Below are positions 33,508 through 42,680 of a stretch of 64,000 nucleotides of DNA, piece after piece (within the stretch, counting starts at the first letter, position 1; the number at the start of each line of letters is the position of its first letter). Location of the stretch: positions 372,001-436,000 of the forward strand of contig NZ_CBCPHV010000001.1 of assembly GCF_965118635.1 (NCBI RefSeq), written 5' to 3'. Both the position numbers and the translations under genes were made by a program. The notes below the pieces were generated by a model. The model searched no databases. It was not told where the DNA came from and saw nothing but the letters and a program-made list of their open reading frames with translations. The stretch comes from Empedobacter brevis_A. GTDB lineage: Bacteria > Bacteroidota > Bacteroidia > Flavobacteriales > Weeksellaceae.

Positions 33508-34863
33508 ATGAATAATCAACTAAAAACCGTTTTTAAAACAGCTCCATTTAAAATAATGTTATTCTTATTATTGGGGTGGATTGTAATGTTATTTGTTAAT
33601 TATTATACAACTGAAAATATTGCTTATACAGGTTCGAGAATTACTTTTCCTATAAGTGTTGTTTATTTTTCTCCATTTTATTGGCAAGGGATTTTATGGG
33701 CTTTTGTGTTTTTGTTTTTTGGCGTTTTTGTATTAAAAAGAACCGAATCTTTTTCAACACCAATGCTTATTATTTGTTACGTTGTCTTGATATTTTTAGG
33801 AAATTTCTCACAAGGATCTGTTCATAATATATTCTTAAGATCATTTATTGATACAGATTTTCAGTATTATCATGATGCGATAAAAATAACCAATGGATAT
33901 GATTTTATTTATCATTTCAATGAAAAGCAAGGTGATTTGTTAATGCATTCAAAAACACATCCTCCTTTTGCTGTATGGTTACATTATATACTTCTTAAAA
34001 TAGCAAATAATTCAGTTTTAGGACTTTCATTAATGATGTCTGCAATTGGTTTATTTGTTATAATTCCTCTTATTAAGATTTTTAATCTATTAAACGTTCC
34101 AAAATATCAAAGAAATTTAATTCTGATTATTTTTGCGATACTTCCTGCAGTTAATATTTATTCAATAGTTTCTATTGATGCCGTTTTATTAACTTTTTCA
34201 ACTATATTTTTATATGGTTTATTATTAATCAACCAAGCAAATAGAATAACAATAAAAGGAATTCTAATCACTTTAATAGGATTTACACTAGCAAATTGTG
34301 TTTCATTTGGAGGTACTTTTTTAGCTGCTCTAGCATTTCTATTTTGTATTTATAAAATTATTTCTAAAAAAGATTATTACACTTTTTTCAATTTTGTAAT
34401 TGTTGGAATTTTATTTCTAATCATCTTAATTATTTTATATTTTACTTTAAATTATAATCACATAGAAGCTTTCTTCAGTGCTTCAAAATTTGAAAATCCG
34501 AAAGGTTTCAGAGGTTTTACTCAACCATTTATATACTTCTTTACACGAATAGAATGTGTTAGTGAAATATTATTATTTCTTTCATTTGGTTTCTTTGCTT
34601 ATTTATTCAAGAATAAAGTTTTCAATTTAAAAAAATCAGATATAAATTTTGTCGTACCAATGTTAGCTTTCTCTGTTTTAGGATTAATGTTTTTAACAGG
34701 AGCTTATGGAACAGGTGAAACAGCAAGAGCATGTTTATTCATGTATCCTTACTTTATTTTATTATTGATTAATGTGAAGGATAAACAGATTTTATATAAT
34801 ATAGCTTATATAGCTTTGTTTCAGACGTTTGGGATGCAATTGGTTGGAGAGTATTTTTATTAA
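33508..34863 (+). CDS. GT-C fold membrane glycosyltransferase, candidate arabinofuranosyltransferase
   Basis: A 451-residue polytopic protein with roughly 11-12 helices. The first large loop carries acidic residues in FIDTDFQYYHDA (Asp115, Asp117) and a later loop has HSKTHPPFAVWLHY with His151-Pro-Pro, the layout of GT-C enzymes that use polyprenyl-phosphate sugars on the outer face of the inner membrane. It directly follows the genes for polyprenyl-phospho-arabinose, so arabinofuranose transfer is the natural guess. I cannot place it in a named CAZy family. A divergent member of another polytopic family is the alternative. Confidence 0.68.
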   Translation: MNNQLKTVFKTAPFKIMLFLLLGWIVMLFVNYYTTENIAYTGSRITFPISVVYFSPFYWQGILWAFVFLFFGVFVLKRTESFSTPMLIICYVVLIFLGNFSQGSVHNIFLRSFIDTDFQYYHDAIKITNGYDFIYHFNEKQGDLLMHSKTHPPFAVWLHYILLKIANNSVLGLSLMMSAIGLFVIIPLIKIFNLLNVPKYQRNLILIIFAILPAVNIYSIVSIDAVLLTFSTIFLYGLLLINQANRITIKGILITLIGFTLANCVSFGGTFLAALAFLFCIYKIISKKDYYTFFNFVIVGILFLIILIILYFTLNYNHIEAFFSASKFENPKGFRGFTQPFIYFFTRIECVSEILLFLSFGFFAYLFKNKVFNLKKSDINFVVPMLAFSVLGLMFLTGAYGTGETARACLFMYPYFILLLINVKDKQILYNIAYIALFQTFGMQLVGEYFY

Positions 34864-34887
34864 AATAAAATAACTGAACAAATTGAT

Positions 34888-34895
34888 TAATTTTG
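34888..34895 (+). promoter_or_regulatory. -7 promoter box (TAATTTTGC)
   Basis: Exact TAnnTTTG match followed by C, 14 nt before ATG 34910. The next bases (CATAAACCTAAACT) nearly repeat those after the box at 33275. Confidence 0.55.
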
Positions 34896-34909
34896 CATAA
34901 ACCTAAACT

Positions 34910-36043
34910 ATGAAAAAGAAAATATTAATACGTATTGGCTCGCTTCGTCATGGAGGTGCTGAAAAAGTATTGGTAACTTTTTTGAAAAACTTATCACCAG
35001 ATAAGTACGAAATTGATTTGTTACTAAACCTTTATTCAGGTAAATATCTCAAAGATGTTCCATCTTGGATAAATATTTATTATCTGAATAAGGGCGAAAT
35101 GATTACAACAAATCGTTTGCAAGATATTCCACAGAAAGCTTATCGGGTTATTTATCAAAAAATTTTGAAATTATTCCCGAAAATTCTTTACAAAAATATT
35201 TTACCAAATAAACAATACGATATAGAGTTTGCAGCAATTCATGGAATTGCAGATGATATTTTGAATTCTCCGATTAAATCTTCAAAAAAGATCGTTTGGA
35301 TACATAATGATCTATCAAATGTTCCTGAATATACAGAAGAACGATTAAAAAAGTTTTTCGGATTTGATAAAATTCTTGTTATTTCGAATAAAATCAATGA
35401 ATTATTTTTAGGTTTAGCAGATTCTGAAGTTGAAAAGCAAAAAATTGTTCGTATTTATAATCCGATTGATGTAGAAGAAATTCTAAATCTTGCAAAAGAG
35501 CCTTGTGATATTAAGAAAAAAGAAGGAATTAAAACTTTTGTTTCAATTGGAACAGTATTTCCTCAAAAAGGATTTGATCGATTATTAAGAGCACATCGTC
35601 GTTTATTGGACGAAGGTTTCTTACATAATGTATGGATTGTTGGAGATGGTTATGATTTTCCTAATATCAAAAAGTTATTTCATGAACTAAAAGTTGAAGA
35701 AACGGCAAAATTAATTGGTTTTAAAGAAAATCCATATCCTTATTTTACACAAGCAGATTACTATATTTTATCTTCTCGTTACGAAGGATATCCTACGGTT
35801 TTGTTCGAAGCAATGGTTTTAGCAAAACCTATTATCGCAACAGATGTTTCTGGAGTTCGCGAAATTTTGAATGATGGAGAATTAGGTTATATTATTCCAA
35901 ATGAAGAAGACGAAATTTATAATGCAATGAAGTTTTTTCTAGAGAATACTGATTTTGTTGAAAAATACACTAATACTATTCAGTTAAAAAGCTTACCTTT
36001 TACATTGAAAAATGCAGTTGAATCTCTAGAATCAAACTTTTAA
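34910..36043 (+). CDS. Glycosyltransferase family 4 (GT-B)
   Basis: A 377-residue GT4 enzyme. The N-terminus RIGSLRHGGAEKVLVTFL carries the Gly-rich acceptor loop; the donor domain shows SIGTVFPQKGFDRLLRA, VGDGYDF, and the E-x7-E signature in SRYEGYPTVLFEAM. It is a paralogue of the gene at 24427, and like it stands behind its own promoter box, so it probably opens a second transcription start within the locus. Next gene 9 bp downstream. Confidence 0.88.
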   Translation: MKKKILIRIGSLRHGGAEKVLVTFLKNLSPDKYEIDLLLNLYSGKYLKDVPSWINIYYLNKGEMITTNRLQDIPQKAYRVIYQKILKLFPKILYKNILPNKQYDIEFAAIHGIADDILNSPIKSSKKIVWIHNDLSNVPEYTEERLKKFFGFDKILVISNKINELFLGLADSEVEKQKIVRIYNPIDVEEILNLAKEPCDIKKKEGIKTFVSIGTVFPQKGFDRLLRAHRRLLDEGFLHNVWIVGDGYDFPNIKKLFHELKVEETAKLIGFKENPYPYFTQADYYILSSRYEGYPTVLFEAMVLAKPIIATDVSGVREILNDGELGYIIPNEEDEIYNAMKFFLENTDFVEKYTNTIQLKSLPFTLKNAVESLESNF

Positions 36044-36052
36044 TCCAATTTT

Positions 36053-36604
36053 ATGAAAACGATTATACAACAAGATTTTTACAGGAATTTTGGTTATTGG
36101 ACAAATTTCCCTTTTTTGAAAGGTTTTTTAAGTCCAGGCTTTCGGTATATTTATTTTCTACGAAAAGCACAACAATATTCAGCAAAACATCCATTAGGAT
36201 TAGTTTATCGTTTGTTGTTACGTCGTTATTCTATCAAATATGGTTATCAAATTTCTGCTAAAACAGAAATAGGTCCAGGTCTCAATTTAGGGCATTGGGG
36301 GACAGTAGTTGTCAATCCTAAATGTAAAATTGGTAAAAATTGTAATATCGCACATGGTGTTACGTTAGGACAAACGAATAGAGGAAAGAAAAAAGGTTTT
36401 CCAGTTTTGAAAAATGATGTTTGGGTTGGAACAAATGCGGTTATTGTTGGCGGAATTACAATTGGTAATAATGTTTTGATTGCACCAAATAGTTATGTAA
36501 CAGAAGATATTCCAGATAATTCAGTTGTAACAGGAAACCCGATGAAAGTTATTTCGAAGGAAAATGCAACAGAAGGTTATATTAATAATAGAATAGAAAA
36601 TTAA
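36053..36604 (+). CDS. Serine-acetyltransferase-like hexapeptide O-acetyltransferase
   Basis: A 183-residue left-handed beta-helix enzyme of the CysE/WcaB branch. It keeps the CysE-type segments LGHWGTVVVNP, AHGVTLGQTNRG, and the C-terminal hexapeptides VWVGTNAVIVGGITIGNNVLI and PDNSVVTGNP. It lacks the long N-terminal helical domain of true serine acetyltransferase, and the setting between GT4 genes points to acetylation of a sugar. Acetyl-CoA is the expected donor. Confidence 0.85.
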   Translation: MKTIIQQDFYRNFGYWTNFPFLKGFLSPGFRYIYFLRKAQQYSAKHPLGLVYRLLLRRYSIKYGYQISAKTEIGPGLNLGHWGTVVVNPKCKIGKNCNIAHGVTLGQTNRGKKKGFPVLKNDVWVGTNAVIVGGITIGNNVLIAPNSYVTEDIPDNSVVTGNPMKVISKENATEGYINNRIEN

Positions 36605-36607
36605 GAT

Positions 36608-37672
36608 TTGAAAACGATACTTTTTATATTACCAGATCTTAATCAAGGAGGAGCAGAGCGTGTAATTACAACACTTTGTAATGAATTGGATAGAACAAAA
36701 TTCTGTCCAAAATTAGTTTTGTTTAAAAAAGAAGGTTATTATCTAAATCATTTAAAGTCGGATGTTGAAATAATTGAATTAAATATTTCTCGTATTCGAT
36801 ATTCTATTTTCAAAATTATTCCATTAATCAGAAAAATGAAACCTGATATTGTTTTTACAGGTTGGGGAGAAATTTCAGCATTTTTATCACCATTGATTCC
36901 ATTTTTTTCGAAAACAAAATTTATAACAAGAGAAACGAACGTTGTATCGAAACATGTAACGCGCAAAGAAATTTTATTTTTTTATCGTTTTTATAATAAT
37001 TTTCATCAAATCATTGCACAAAGTGATGATATGAAAAATGATTTGATTGCTCATTTTAAGATTAATCCTCAGAAAATTAATAAAATTAACAATCCCGTTG
37101 ATTTTGATTTGATTAATCGATTAAAAGAAGAAATTGATAATGTAGATTATGACACGAGCTATAAAAATATTCTTGCAATAGGAAATTTATCGCCAAGAAA
37201 AGGTTTCGATTTATTGCTAAATGTGATGAAAGAACTGAAAACTGAAAAAATTAAATTAACAATTCTTGGAGATGGTGCTTTTAAGGAAGAATTACTTCAG
37301 CAAAAAAAACAATTGGAATTGACGAATGTTAATTTTCTTGGAAAAATAAGTAATCCATTTGTGTATTTAAAACAAGCTGATTTGTTTATTCTTTCATCGC
37401 GCTACGAAGGTTTTCCGAATGTATTGTTAGAAGCTGGCGCTTGCGGAACATATAGTTTAGCAAATAATGCACCTGGAGGAATTAATGAAATTATCCAAAA
37501 AGGAATAAATGGCGAAATTTTTTCGATAGAAGATTCGAAAGGTTTCGCTCAAAAAATAAAGGAACTATTGAATGAATCGCACGACAAAAATAAAATTGTA
37601 GAAAGTATTCATTCACGTTTTAGTAAACAAATAATTATCGAACAATACGAATCAATTTTTGATAAGATTTAA
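36608..37672 (+). CDS. Glycosyltransferase family 4 (GT-B)
   Basis: A 354-residue GT4 enzyme starting at TTG 36608, 3 bp after the previous stop; no suitable in-frame ATG exists. LPDLNQGGAERVITTL is the classic GT4 N-terminus; AIGNLSPRKGFDLLLNV and LGDGAFKEEL open the donor domain, and the E-x7-E signature is in SRYEGFPNVLLEAG. The GGINEII phrase follows. Relatives act on N-acetylgalactosamine or galactose acceptors, but specificity cannot be assigned here. Confidence 0.88.
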   Translation: MKTILFILPDLNQGGAERVITTLCNELDRTKFCPKLVLFKKEGYYLNHLKSDVEIIELNISRIRYSIFKIIPLIRKMKPDIVFTGWGEISAFLSPLIPFFSKTKFITRETNVVSKHVTRKEILFFYRFYNNFHQIIAQSDDMKNDLIAHFKINPQKINKINNPVDFDLINRLKEEIDNVDYDTSYKNILAIGNLSPRKGFDLLLNVMKELKTEKIKLTILGDGAFKEELLQQKKQLELTNVNFLGKISNPFVYLKQADLFILSSRYEGFPNVLLEAGACGTYSLANNAPGGINEIIQKGINGEIFSIEDSKGFAQKIKELLNESHDKNKIVESIHSRFSKQIIIEQYESIFDKI

Positions 37673-37685
37673 AAAAATCAATATT

Positions 37686-38738
37686 ATGCAAAATAAGAGA
37701 ATTGACATTCTTGATGGCTTCAGAGTCTTAGCTATTCTAATTGTAATGTTGTATCATTTTTATAGTTCATTCTTAAATCATTATCAATATAATTTTGATA
37801 GTTCAATATTTCATTTTGGTCATTTAGGCGTTCAGTTTTTTTTCATAATATCAGGGTTTGTTATTTTTATGACGCTTAAAAATACTAAAAACCTGTTAGA
37901 GTTTATAAAAAAAAGATACATGCGTTTGATGCCTGGAATGTTGGTATGCTCGATAATTACATTTAGTATTTATAATATTTTTGATACTACATTTTATCCA
38001 CCTGCTAAAGATTTCAAGAACCTACTGTTTTCTAATACTTTTATTTCACCAAGTGTACCTAATAAATTATTTAATACACATTTGGATTATATTGATTCTT
38101 CTTATTGGTCACTTTGGGTAGAAATAATATTTTATGGTCTTATATCCATATTATATTTTTTAAACAAACGGTATGCTATATTAAACTACAGTATTATAGC
38201 AATAGGATCAACAATTTTATGGTATTTTTTTGGGACTGAAGAAAATGTCTTGAATATTTCTATTCATAATAAAATTCATAAAATAATAAATTACATACCT
38301 TTTATTAATCTCTTAATATGGTTTTTGGTAGGTATTGTTATATCTAAGTTGTTTATTAATACTAAAAATTATTCATACAACTTCTATTTGATTTTTCTTT
38401 TTGTTTTAATATTTATTACTTCAAAAGATATTGAGGTAAAATATTTTACAGGAATAAGTGCATTAATATGGTTTATTTTTTTATATAAAAATCATTGGTT
38501 GAATTTTCTAGGAGGAAAGCTAATAGCTAAGTTAGGTAGAAGTAGTTATTCTATTTACTTAATTCATCAAATGATAGGAGTTTTAATTATTATAAAACTT
38601 TCACCTTATTTTGGAGAAAACAATTGGATAATTCCAATAGCATTAATTGTTTTGTCTCTAGTATTTGGTTTGTTTAGCTTTAAATATTTAGAAAAACCAA
38701 TAGGGAAAATGTTGCAAAATATTTTATTTAAAAAATAA
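37686..38738 (+). CDS. Acyltransferase-3 family membrane O-acyltransferase
   Basis: A 350-residue polytopic protein from ATG 37686, giving the family-typical start RIDILDGFRVLAILIVMLYH (His24). Later landmarks are FFIISGFVIFMTL, the KRYMRLMPGML loop and WSLWVEIIFYG. It is clearly related to the acyltransferase at 28715, including the HFYSS phrase after the His. Probably O-acetylates the polysaccharide at the inner membrane. An in-frame start at 37659 is possible but overlaps the previous gene. Confidence 0.87.
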   Translation: MQNKRIDILDGFRVLAILIVMLYHFYSSFLNHYQYNFDSSIFHFGHLGVQFFFIISGFVIFMTLKNTKNLLEFIKKRYMRLMPGMLVCSIITFSIYNIFDTTFYPPAKDFKNLLFSNTFISPSVPNKLFNTHLDYIDSSYWSLWVEIIFYGLISILYFLNKRYAILNYSIIAIGSTILWYFFGTEENVLNISIHNKIHKIINYIPFINLLIWFLVGIVISKLFINTKNYSYNFYLIFLFVLIFITSKDIEVKYFTGISALIWFIFLYKNHWLNFLGGKLIAKLGRSSYSIYLIHQMIGVLIIIKLSPYFGENNWIIPIALIVLSLVFGLFSFKYLEKPIGKMLQNILFKK

Positions 38739-38742
38739 TTAC

Positions 38743-39726
38743 ATGAATCCATTAATCTCAGTAATCGTACCGGTTTATAATACATCAGCATATTTGTCAA
38801 AGTGTTTAGATTCTATTTTAAACCAAACGTTAAAAGACATTGAAATAATTGTTGTAAACGATGGTTCAAAAGATAATTCGCAACAAATAATAGATGATTA
38901 TTCTATAAAAGATAATCGTATAAAATCTATTATGAAAGAAAATGGAGGATTAAGTGATGCTCGAAATGTAGGAATTGAAAATGCTACAGGAGAATTTATT
39001 GCATTTATAGATTCTGACGATTACATTGATTGTTTCATGTTTGAAAAGATGATTAATATGTCAGAAAAACATCATTCGGAAATTGTTTTGTGTGATTTGG
39101 TTAAAGTTGATGAAAATGGAAATGAATTTCGAGATTTGCCTCAATCACCACAATTGCCAGAGAAAATTGTTTTAAAAGATGATTTTTCATTATTTGGGGA
39201 AATGAGTTGTTTTGCTTGTAATAAAATTTTCAGAAAAGAATTGTTTGTGCAACATTGTTTTAGAGTAGGTATTCATTTTGAAGATATTGAATTAATTCCA
39301 AAATTAGTTTTAGATTCTACAATAATTTCAAAAATAAATGAACCTTTCTATAAATACTTTGAAAGACAAGATTCTATCACGAAAACACATACAGAAAAAG
39401 GACTTGATATGTTTTTGGCAATAAATGAGGTAACAAATTATTTTTATAAAAGTAAATACAATACATTTGTCTCTGAATTAAAGCGTTTTCAGATTATTCA
39501 AGGATATTATTCTTATTTGGCTTATGTAGCTTATGTAAAAAATAAGTTGATAAAAAGACAACTCTTAGATGAACTAAATAATTTTTTGAAAATGTATAAA
39601 CTATCCAAAAAAGATATCAAAGAATATAAACGTTTCGACCAAAACTATTTAAATTCATTACCGTTGAAAAAAAGAATTTATTACCATCTATCATTGATAA
39701 ATCTTCAGTTATTATTAAAATTTTAA
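38743..39726 (+). CDS. Glycosyltransferase family 2
   Basis: A 327-residue GT2 enzyme of the EpsH/WcaA style. It has ISVIVPVYNTSAYL, NDGSKDN at 39-45, the GGLSDARNVGI signature at 68-78 and DSDDY at 90-94. A downstream HFEDIELIPKL segment provides the catalytic ED pair. It is 4 bp after the acyltransferase and 6 bp before the EpsG-type polymerase. Confidence 0.9.
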   Translation: MNPLISVIVPVYNTSAYLSKCLDSILNQTLKDIEIIVVNDGSKDNSQQIIDDYSIKDNRIKSIMKENGGLSDARNVGIENATGEFIAFIDSDDYIDCFMFEKMINMSEKHHSEIVLCDLVKVDENGNEFRDLPQSPQLPEKIVLKDDFSLFGEMSCFACNKIFRKELFVQHCFRVGIHFEDIELIPKLVLDSTIISKINEPFYKYFERQDSITKTHTEKGLDMFLAINEVTNYFYKSKYNTFVSELKRFQIIQGYYSYLAYVAYVKNKLIKRQLLDELNNFLKMYKLSKKDIKEYKRFDQNYLNSLPLKKRIYYHLSLINLQLLLKF

Positions 39727-39732
39727 TTTGCA

Positions 39733-40851
39733 GTGAGTTTTATTTATTTATTCATATTTGCTTTTCTTCTTGTTGCATCCTTTCTAGAATTTTCAAATAA
39801 GAAAGTTAGTAAACAATTATACATATTGATTGTAGTCATTATGTGTTTAACTGCAGGATTAGGGTATGGACTGAGTCCGGATTGGATTGCTTATTATGAA
39901 ACTTTTCGTATTTCAGAGGGTGTTAATTGGGCTCAATTTGATCGATTTGCCTATATGGCTGGGATGGAAAAAGGTTATTTAGGTTTAAATAAGATACTTG
40001 TAGGTTTAGGATTTGATTTTGGGATGTTAACCTTAATTATTGCAAGTACTTCGTTAATTCTTAAAACCACAACGTTTTATAAATATGGTGGTTTTCCTTT
40101 TTTGGTTTTATTTATATACGCGATGCCTAACTTTATGTTTGAAGAACATGTGCATATTAGACAAGGTTTAGCAAGTGCAATAGCGGTATATTCATTTCGT
40201 TATATTATTGATCGTAATTTATTGAAGTTCCTAATTTGTATAACTATTGGATATCAATTTCATGAATCTATCATAGTTTTTATTTTAGCATATTGGATTG
40301 CCCCAATGAAGTTTGATGAAAAATTAATAGGATGGTTAGTTGTGTTTTCTATTGTTGGTTTTTACACGGGATTAAATTCGATAATAGAAGTCATAATGGG
40401 ATTCATGCCAATTGGTCAAGATAAGTTTGAAAGTTACCAAAGTCAATTAGGAATGGAAGGTGATGGTGTGGCTATTGGAGATTTTGTGAAAATTGTTTCA
40501 ATCTTATCTATTATAGTATATAATAAATATGCTTTACATGATAAGTTATATTGCTACTTTAGGAATCTTTTTGTATTTGGAGTATTACTTTATTTCTTTT
40601 TAGGAAAAGGAATTTTTGGGGTTAGATTACCTGGCTTTTATTTAGTATTCTTAGGATTGACTATAGGTAGATTGATTTATTCATTTAATGGGGATAAATT
40701 TAAACGTAATTTCATTTATATGAGTTTTGTGTCTTACACTGTATTACTGATTTTTTGGTTTCAAATTAAACAAGCTCACAAGTCTAATTTCTCAAATTAT
40801 AGAACAATTTTTAATAAAGAAGCTGCATACGGGTTATGGAAATGGAATTAG
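39733..40851 (+). CDS. EpsG/Wzy-type polysaccharide polymerase
   Basis: A 372-residue membrane protein with about ten helices. It matches the EpsG family: the LTAGLGYGLSPDWIAYYETF segment (about 38-58), HIRQGLASAIAVYSFRYI (HxRQG motif) and YQFHESIIVF. EpsG-like proteins polymerise lipid-linked repeat units in the periplasm. It starts at GTG 39733 and overlaps the next gene by 10-16 bp. It is the only Wzy candidate in the locus. Confidence 0.82.
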   Translation: MSFIYLFIFAFLLVASFLEFSNKKVSKQLYILIVVIMCLTAGLGYGLSPDWIAYYETFRISEGVNWAQFDRFAYMAGMEKGYLGLNKILVGLGFDFGMLTLIIASTSLILKTTTFYKYGGFPFLVLFIYAMPNFMFEEHVHIRQGLASAIAVYSFRYIIDRNLLKFLICITIGYQFHESIIVFILAYWIAPMKFDEKLIGWLVVFSIVGFYTGLNSIIEVIMGFMPIGQDKFESYQSQLGMEGDGVAIGDFVKIVSILSIIVYNKYALHDKLYCYFRNLFVFGVLLYFFLGKGIFGVRLPGFYLVFLGLTIGRLIYSFNGDKFKRNFIYMSFVSYTVLLIFWFQIKQAHKSNFSNYRTIFNKEAAYGLWKWN

Positions 40852-41588
40852 TATCAATCATCACACCATGCTATAATTCAGAGAAATATATAGCTGAAAC
40901 TTATGAATCGATAAAAAATCAAAGTTATACAAATTGGGAATGGATTATTGTTGATGATTGTTCTACAGACAATTCTGTAGAATTAATTCGTGAATTCAAT
41001 GATCAACGTATAAAATTGTTTGTTCAAGAAAATAATCTAGGTGCAGCTAATGCTAGAAATTTAGCATTAAGTAAAGTTTCTGGAAGATATATAACATTCA
41101 TAGATAGTGATGATTTATGGTTGCCCAATTTTTTAGAAACAACAGTAGATTATTTAAAAAAGAATAAGGAGAATTTAGTTTACACAAGTTATAAGAGAGT
41201 TGATGAGAATTTACAACCTCTATTAGAGGATTTTATAGCAATTGATAAAGTAGATTATAATAGAATACTGTATAATTGTCCAATTCCTATGTTAACTTCT
41301 GTTTATGATGCCTCTGTAATTGGGATTGTGAAATTTCCAGAAGTAGAGTTAAGAGAGGATCACGCAATGTGGATTGAATTATTAAAAAAGATAAAATATG
41401 CTAGAGCAATAGAAGATTCATTAGCTATTTATAGAATAAGAGAAAATTCAGTTTCAAGAAATAAATTAAATATAGCCTTAAAACAATATGATGTTTATAG
41501 AAAGTTTCTAAAAATGAACTTTTTTAAATCAGCTTATTATACTTTTTTTTGGGCTCTAAACGGATTAAAGAAATATGGGAAACTTTAA
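40836..41588 (+). CDS. Glycosyltransferase family 2
   Basis: A 250-residue GT2 enzyme of the WaaE/capsule type. It shows VSIITPCYNSEKYI, DDCSTDN at 40-46, NLGAANARNLAL at about 67-78 and DSDDLWLP at 90-97; the catalytic-base region is LREDHAMWIELLKK. A second in-frame ATG two codons later is an equally good start. It overlaps the polymerase gene and, by 14 bp, the WecA-type gene. Confidence 0.9.
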   Translation: MEMELVSIITPCYNSEKYIAETYESIKNQSYTNWEWIIVDDCSTDNSVELIREFNDQRIKLFVQENNLGAANARNLALSKVSGRYITFIDSDDLWLPNFLETTVDYLKKNKENLVYTSYKRVDENLQPLLEDFIAIDKVDYNRILYNCPIPMLTSVYDASVIGIVKFPEVELREDHAMWIELLKKIKYARAIEDSLAIYRIRENSVSRNKLNIALKQYDVYRKFLKMNFFKSAYYTFFWALNGLKKYGKL

Positions 41589-42678
41589 GTTATTAGAATA
41601 TCTTTACACATTAAATATATCACCAATTTATATTAATATTCTTGGGGCATTTTTTTTTGCACTAATTATTACATTAATTTCAATACCAAAAATTATAAGA
41701 ATATCATATAAGAAACAATTGATGGATGTTCCTGGAGAAAGAAGTTCGCATATTAACAAAGTTCCGACATTAGGAGGAGTTGCTTTGTTTTTCGGAATAG
41801 TTGTCTCGACATCGATTTTTGCAACGGATTTAGGAGTTAATTATTCATTTTTTCTTTCAGCAATTACAATTCTTTTTTTTATAGGTCTTATGGATGATCT
41901 TTTAGTTGTTGCACCAGATAAAAAACTTTATGGTCAAATAATAAGTACAATTTTTATTATTTTTGGTTCAGGAATTATGATTAATTCTTTTTCTGGATTA
42001 TTTGGAATCTATCAAATTCCTTATCTAGTTGGCGTTATTCTTACAATATTTGTATTTATAGTTCTTATAAACGCTTATAATTTGATAGACGGAATAGATG
42101 GTCTTGCCACAGGAGTAGGAATTGTTATCAGTTTATGTTTCGTTTATATTTTCTATCGAATTTTTGATTACGGAATTGGGATATTAGCTATCAGTACAAT
42201 TGCCGTATTAATTGGATTTGGAAGATATAATCTTTCTAAAAAATTTAAAATTTTTATGGGAGATACAGGTTCAATGGTGATTGGTTTTATTTTAACCTTT
42301 ATGGCAATACGTTTTCTTTATATAAGTGAAAGCTCAAATTTAGGATTAAAAACTGCTCCTGTACTCTTACTTTTTATATTTGTGATTCCAATAGTAGATA
42401 CAATTTCAGTATTTACGATAAGAATTTTGAGAAGAAGAAGTCCTTTCTCTGCAGATAAAAACCATTTACATCATCAATTATTAAAATTAGGATTTAATCA
42501 TATAACAACTTCAATAATACTCGTGATAATTAACATTTTTTTTGTAATCATTGGGTATTATTTTAGAAATATTGAAATTAATAAACTATTTTTGATTTTT
42601 ATTATTTTATCAGTAAGTTTAATTATCTCTCTAAGATCTATTGTAATATTAAAAAATAAAAAAAATATATCATTATAA
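41575..42678 (+). CDS. MraY/WecA-family polyprenyl-phosphate sugar-1-phosphate transferase
   Basis: A 367-residue polytopic enzyme that would put the first HexNAc-1-phosphate (or related sugar) on undecaprenyl phosphate. The family motifs are all present: DVPGERSSH (51-59), MDD at 106-108, NAYNLIDGIDGLA (166-178) with the catalytic Asp residues, FMGDTGSM (Asp230) and the cytoplasmic His motif NHLHHQ (His297, 299, 300). It could initiate synthesis of this locus's polymer, but a second initiating transferase of another family lies at 45948. Confidence 0.92.
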   Translation: MGNFKLLEYLYTLNISPIYINILGAFFFALIITLISIPKIIRISYKKQLMDVPGERSSHINKVPTLGGVALFFGIVVSTSIFATDLGVNYSFFLSAITILFFIGLMDDLLVVAPDKKLYGQIISTIFIIFGSGIMINSFSGLFGIYQIPYLVGVILTIFVFIVLINAYNLIDGIDGLATGVGIVISLCFVYIFYRIFDYGIGILAISTIAVLIGFGRYNLSKKFKIFMGDTGSMVIGFILTFMAIRFLYISESSNLGLKTAPVLLLFIFVIPIVDTISVFTIRILRRRSPFSADKNHLHHQLLKLGFNHITTSIILVIINIFFVIIGYYFRNIEINKLFLIFIILSVSLIISLRSIVILKNKKNISL

Positions 42679-42680
42679 AA

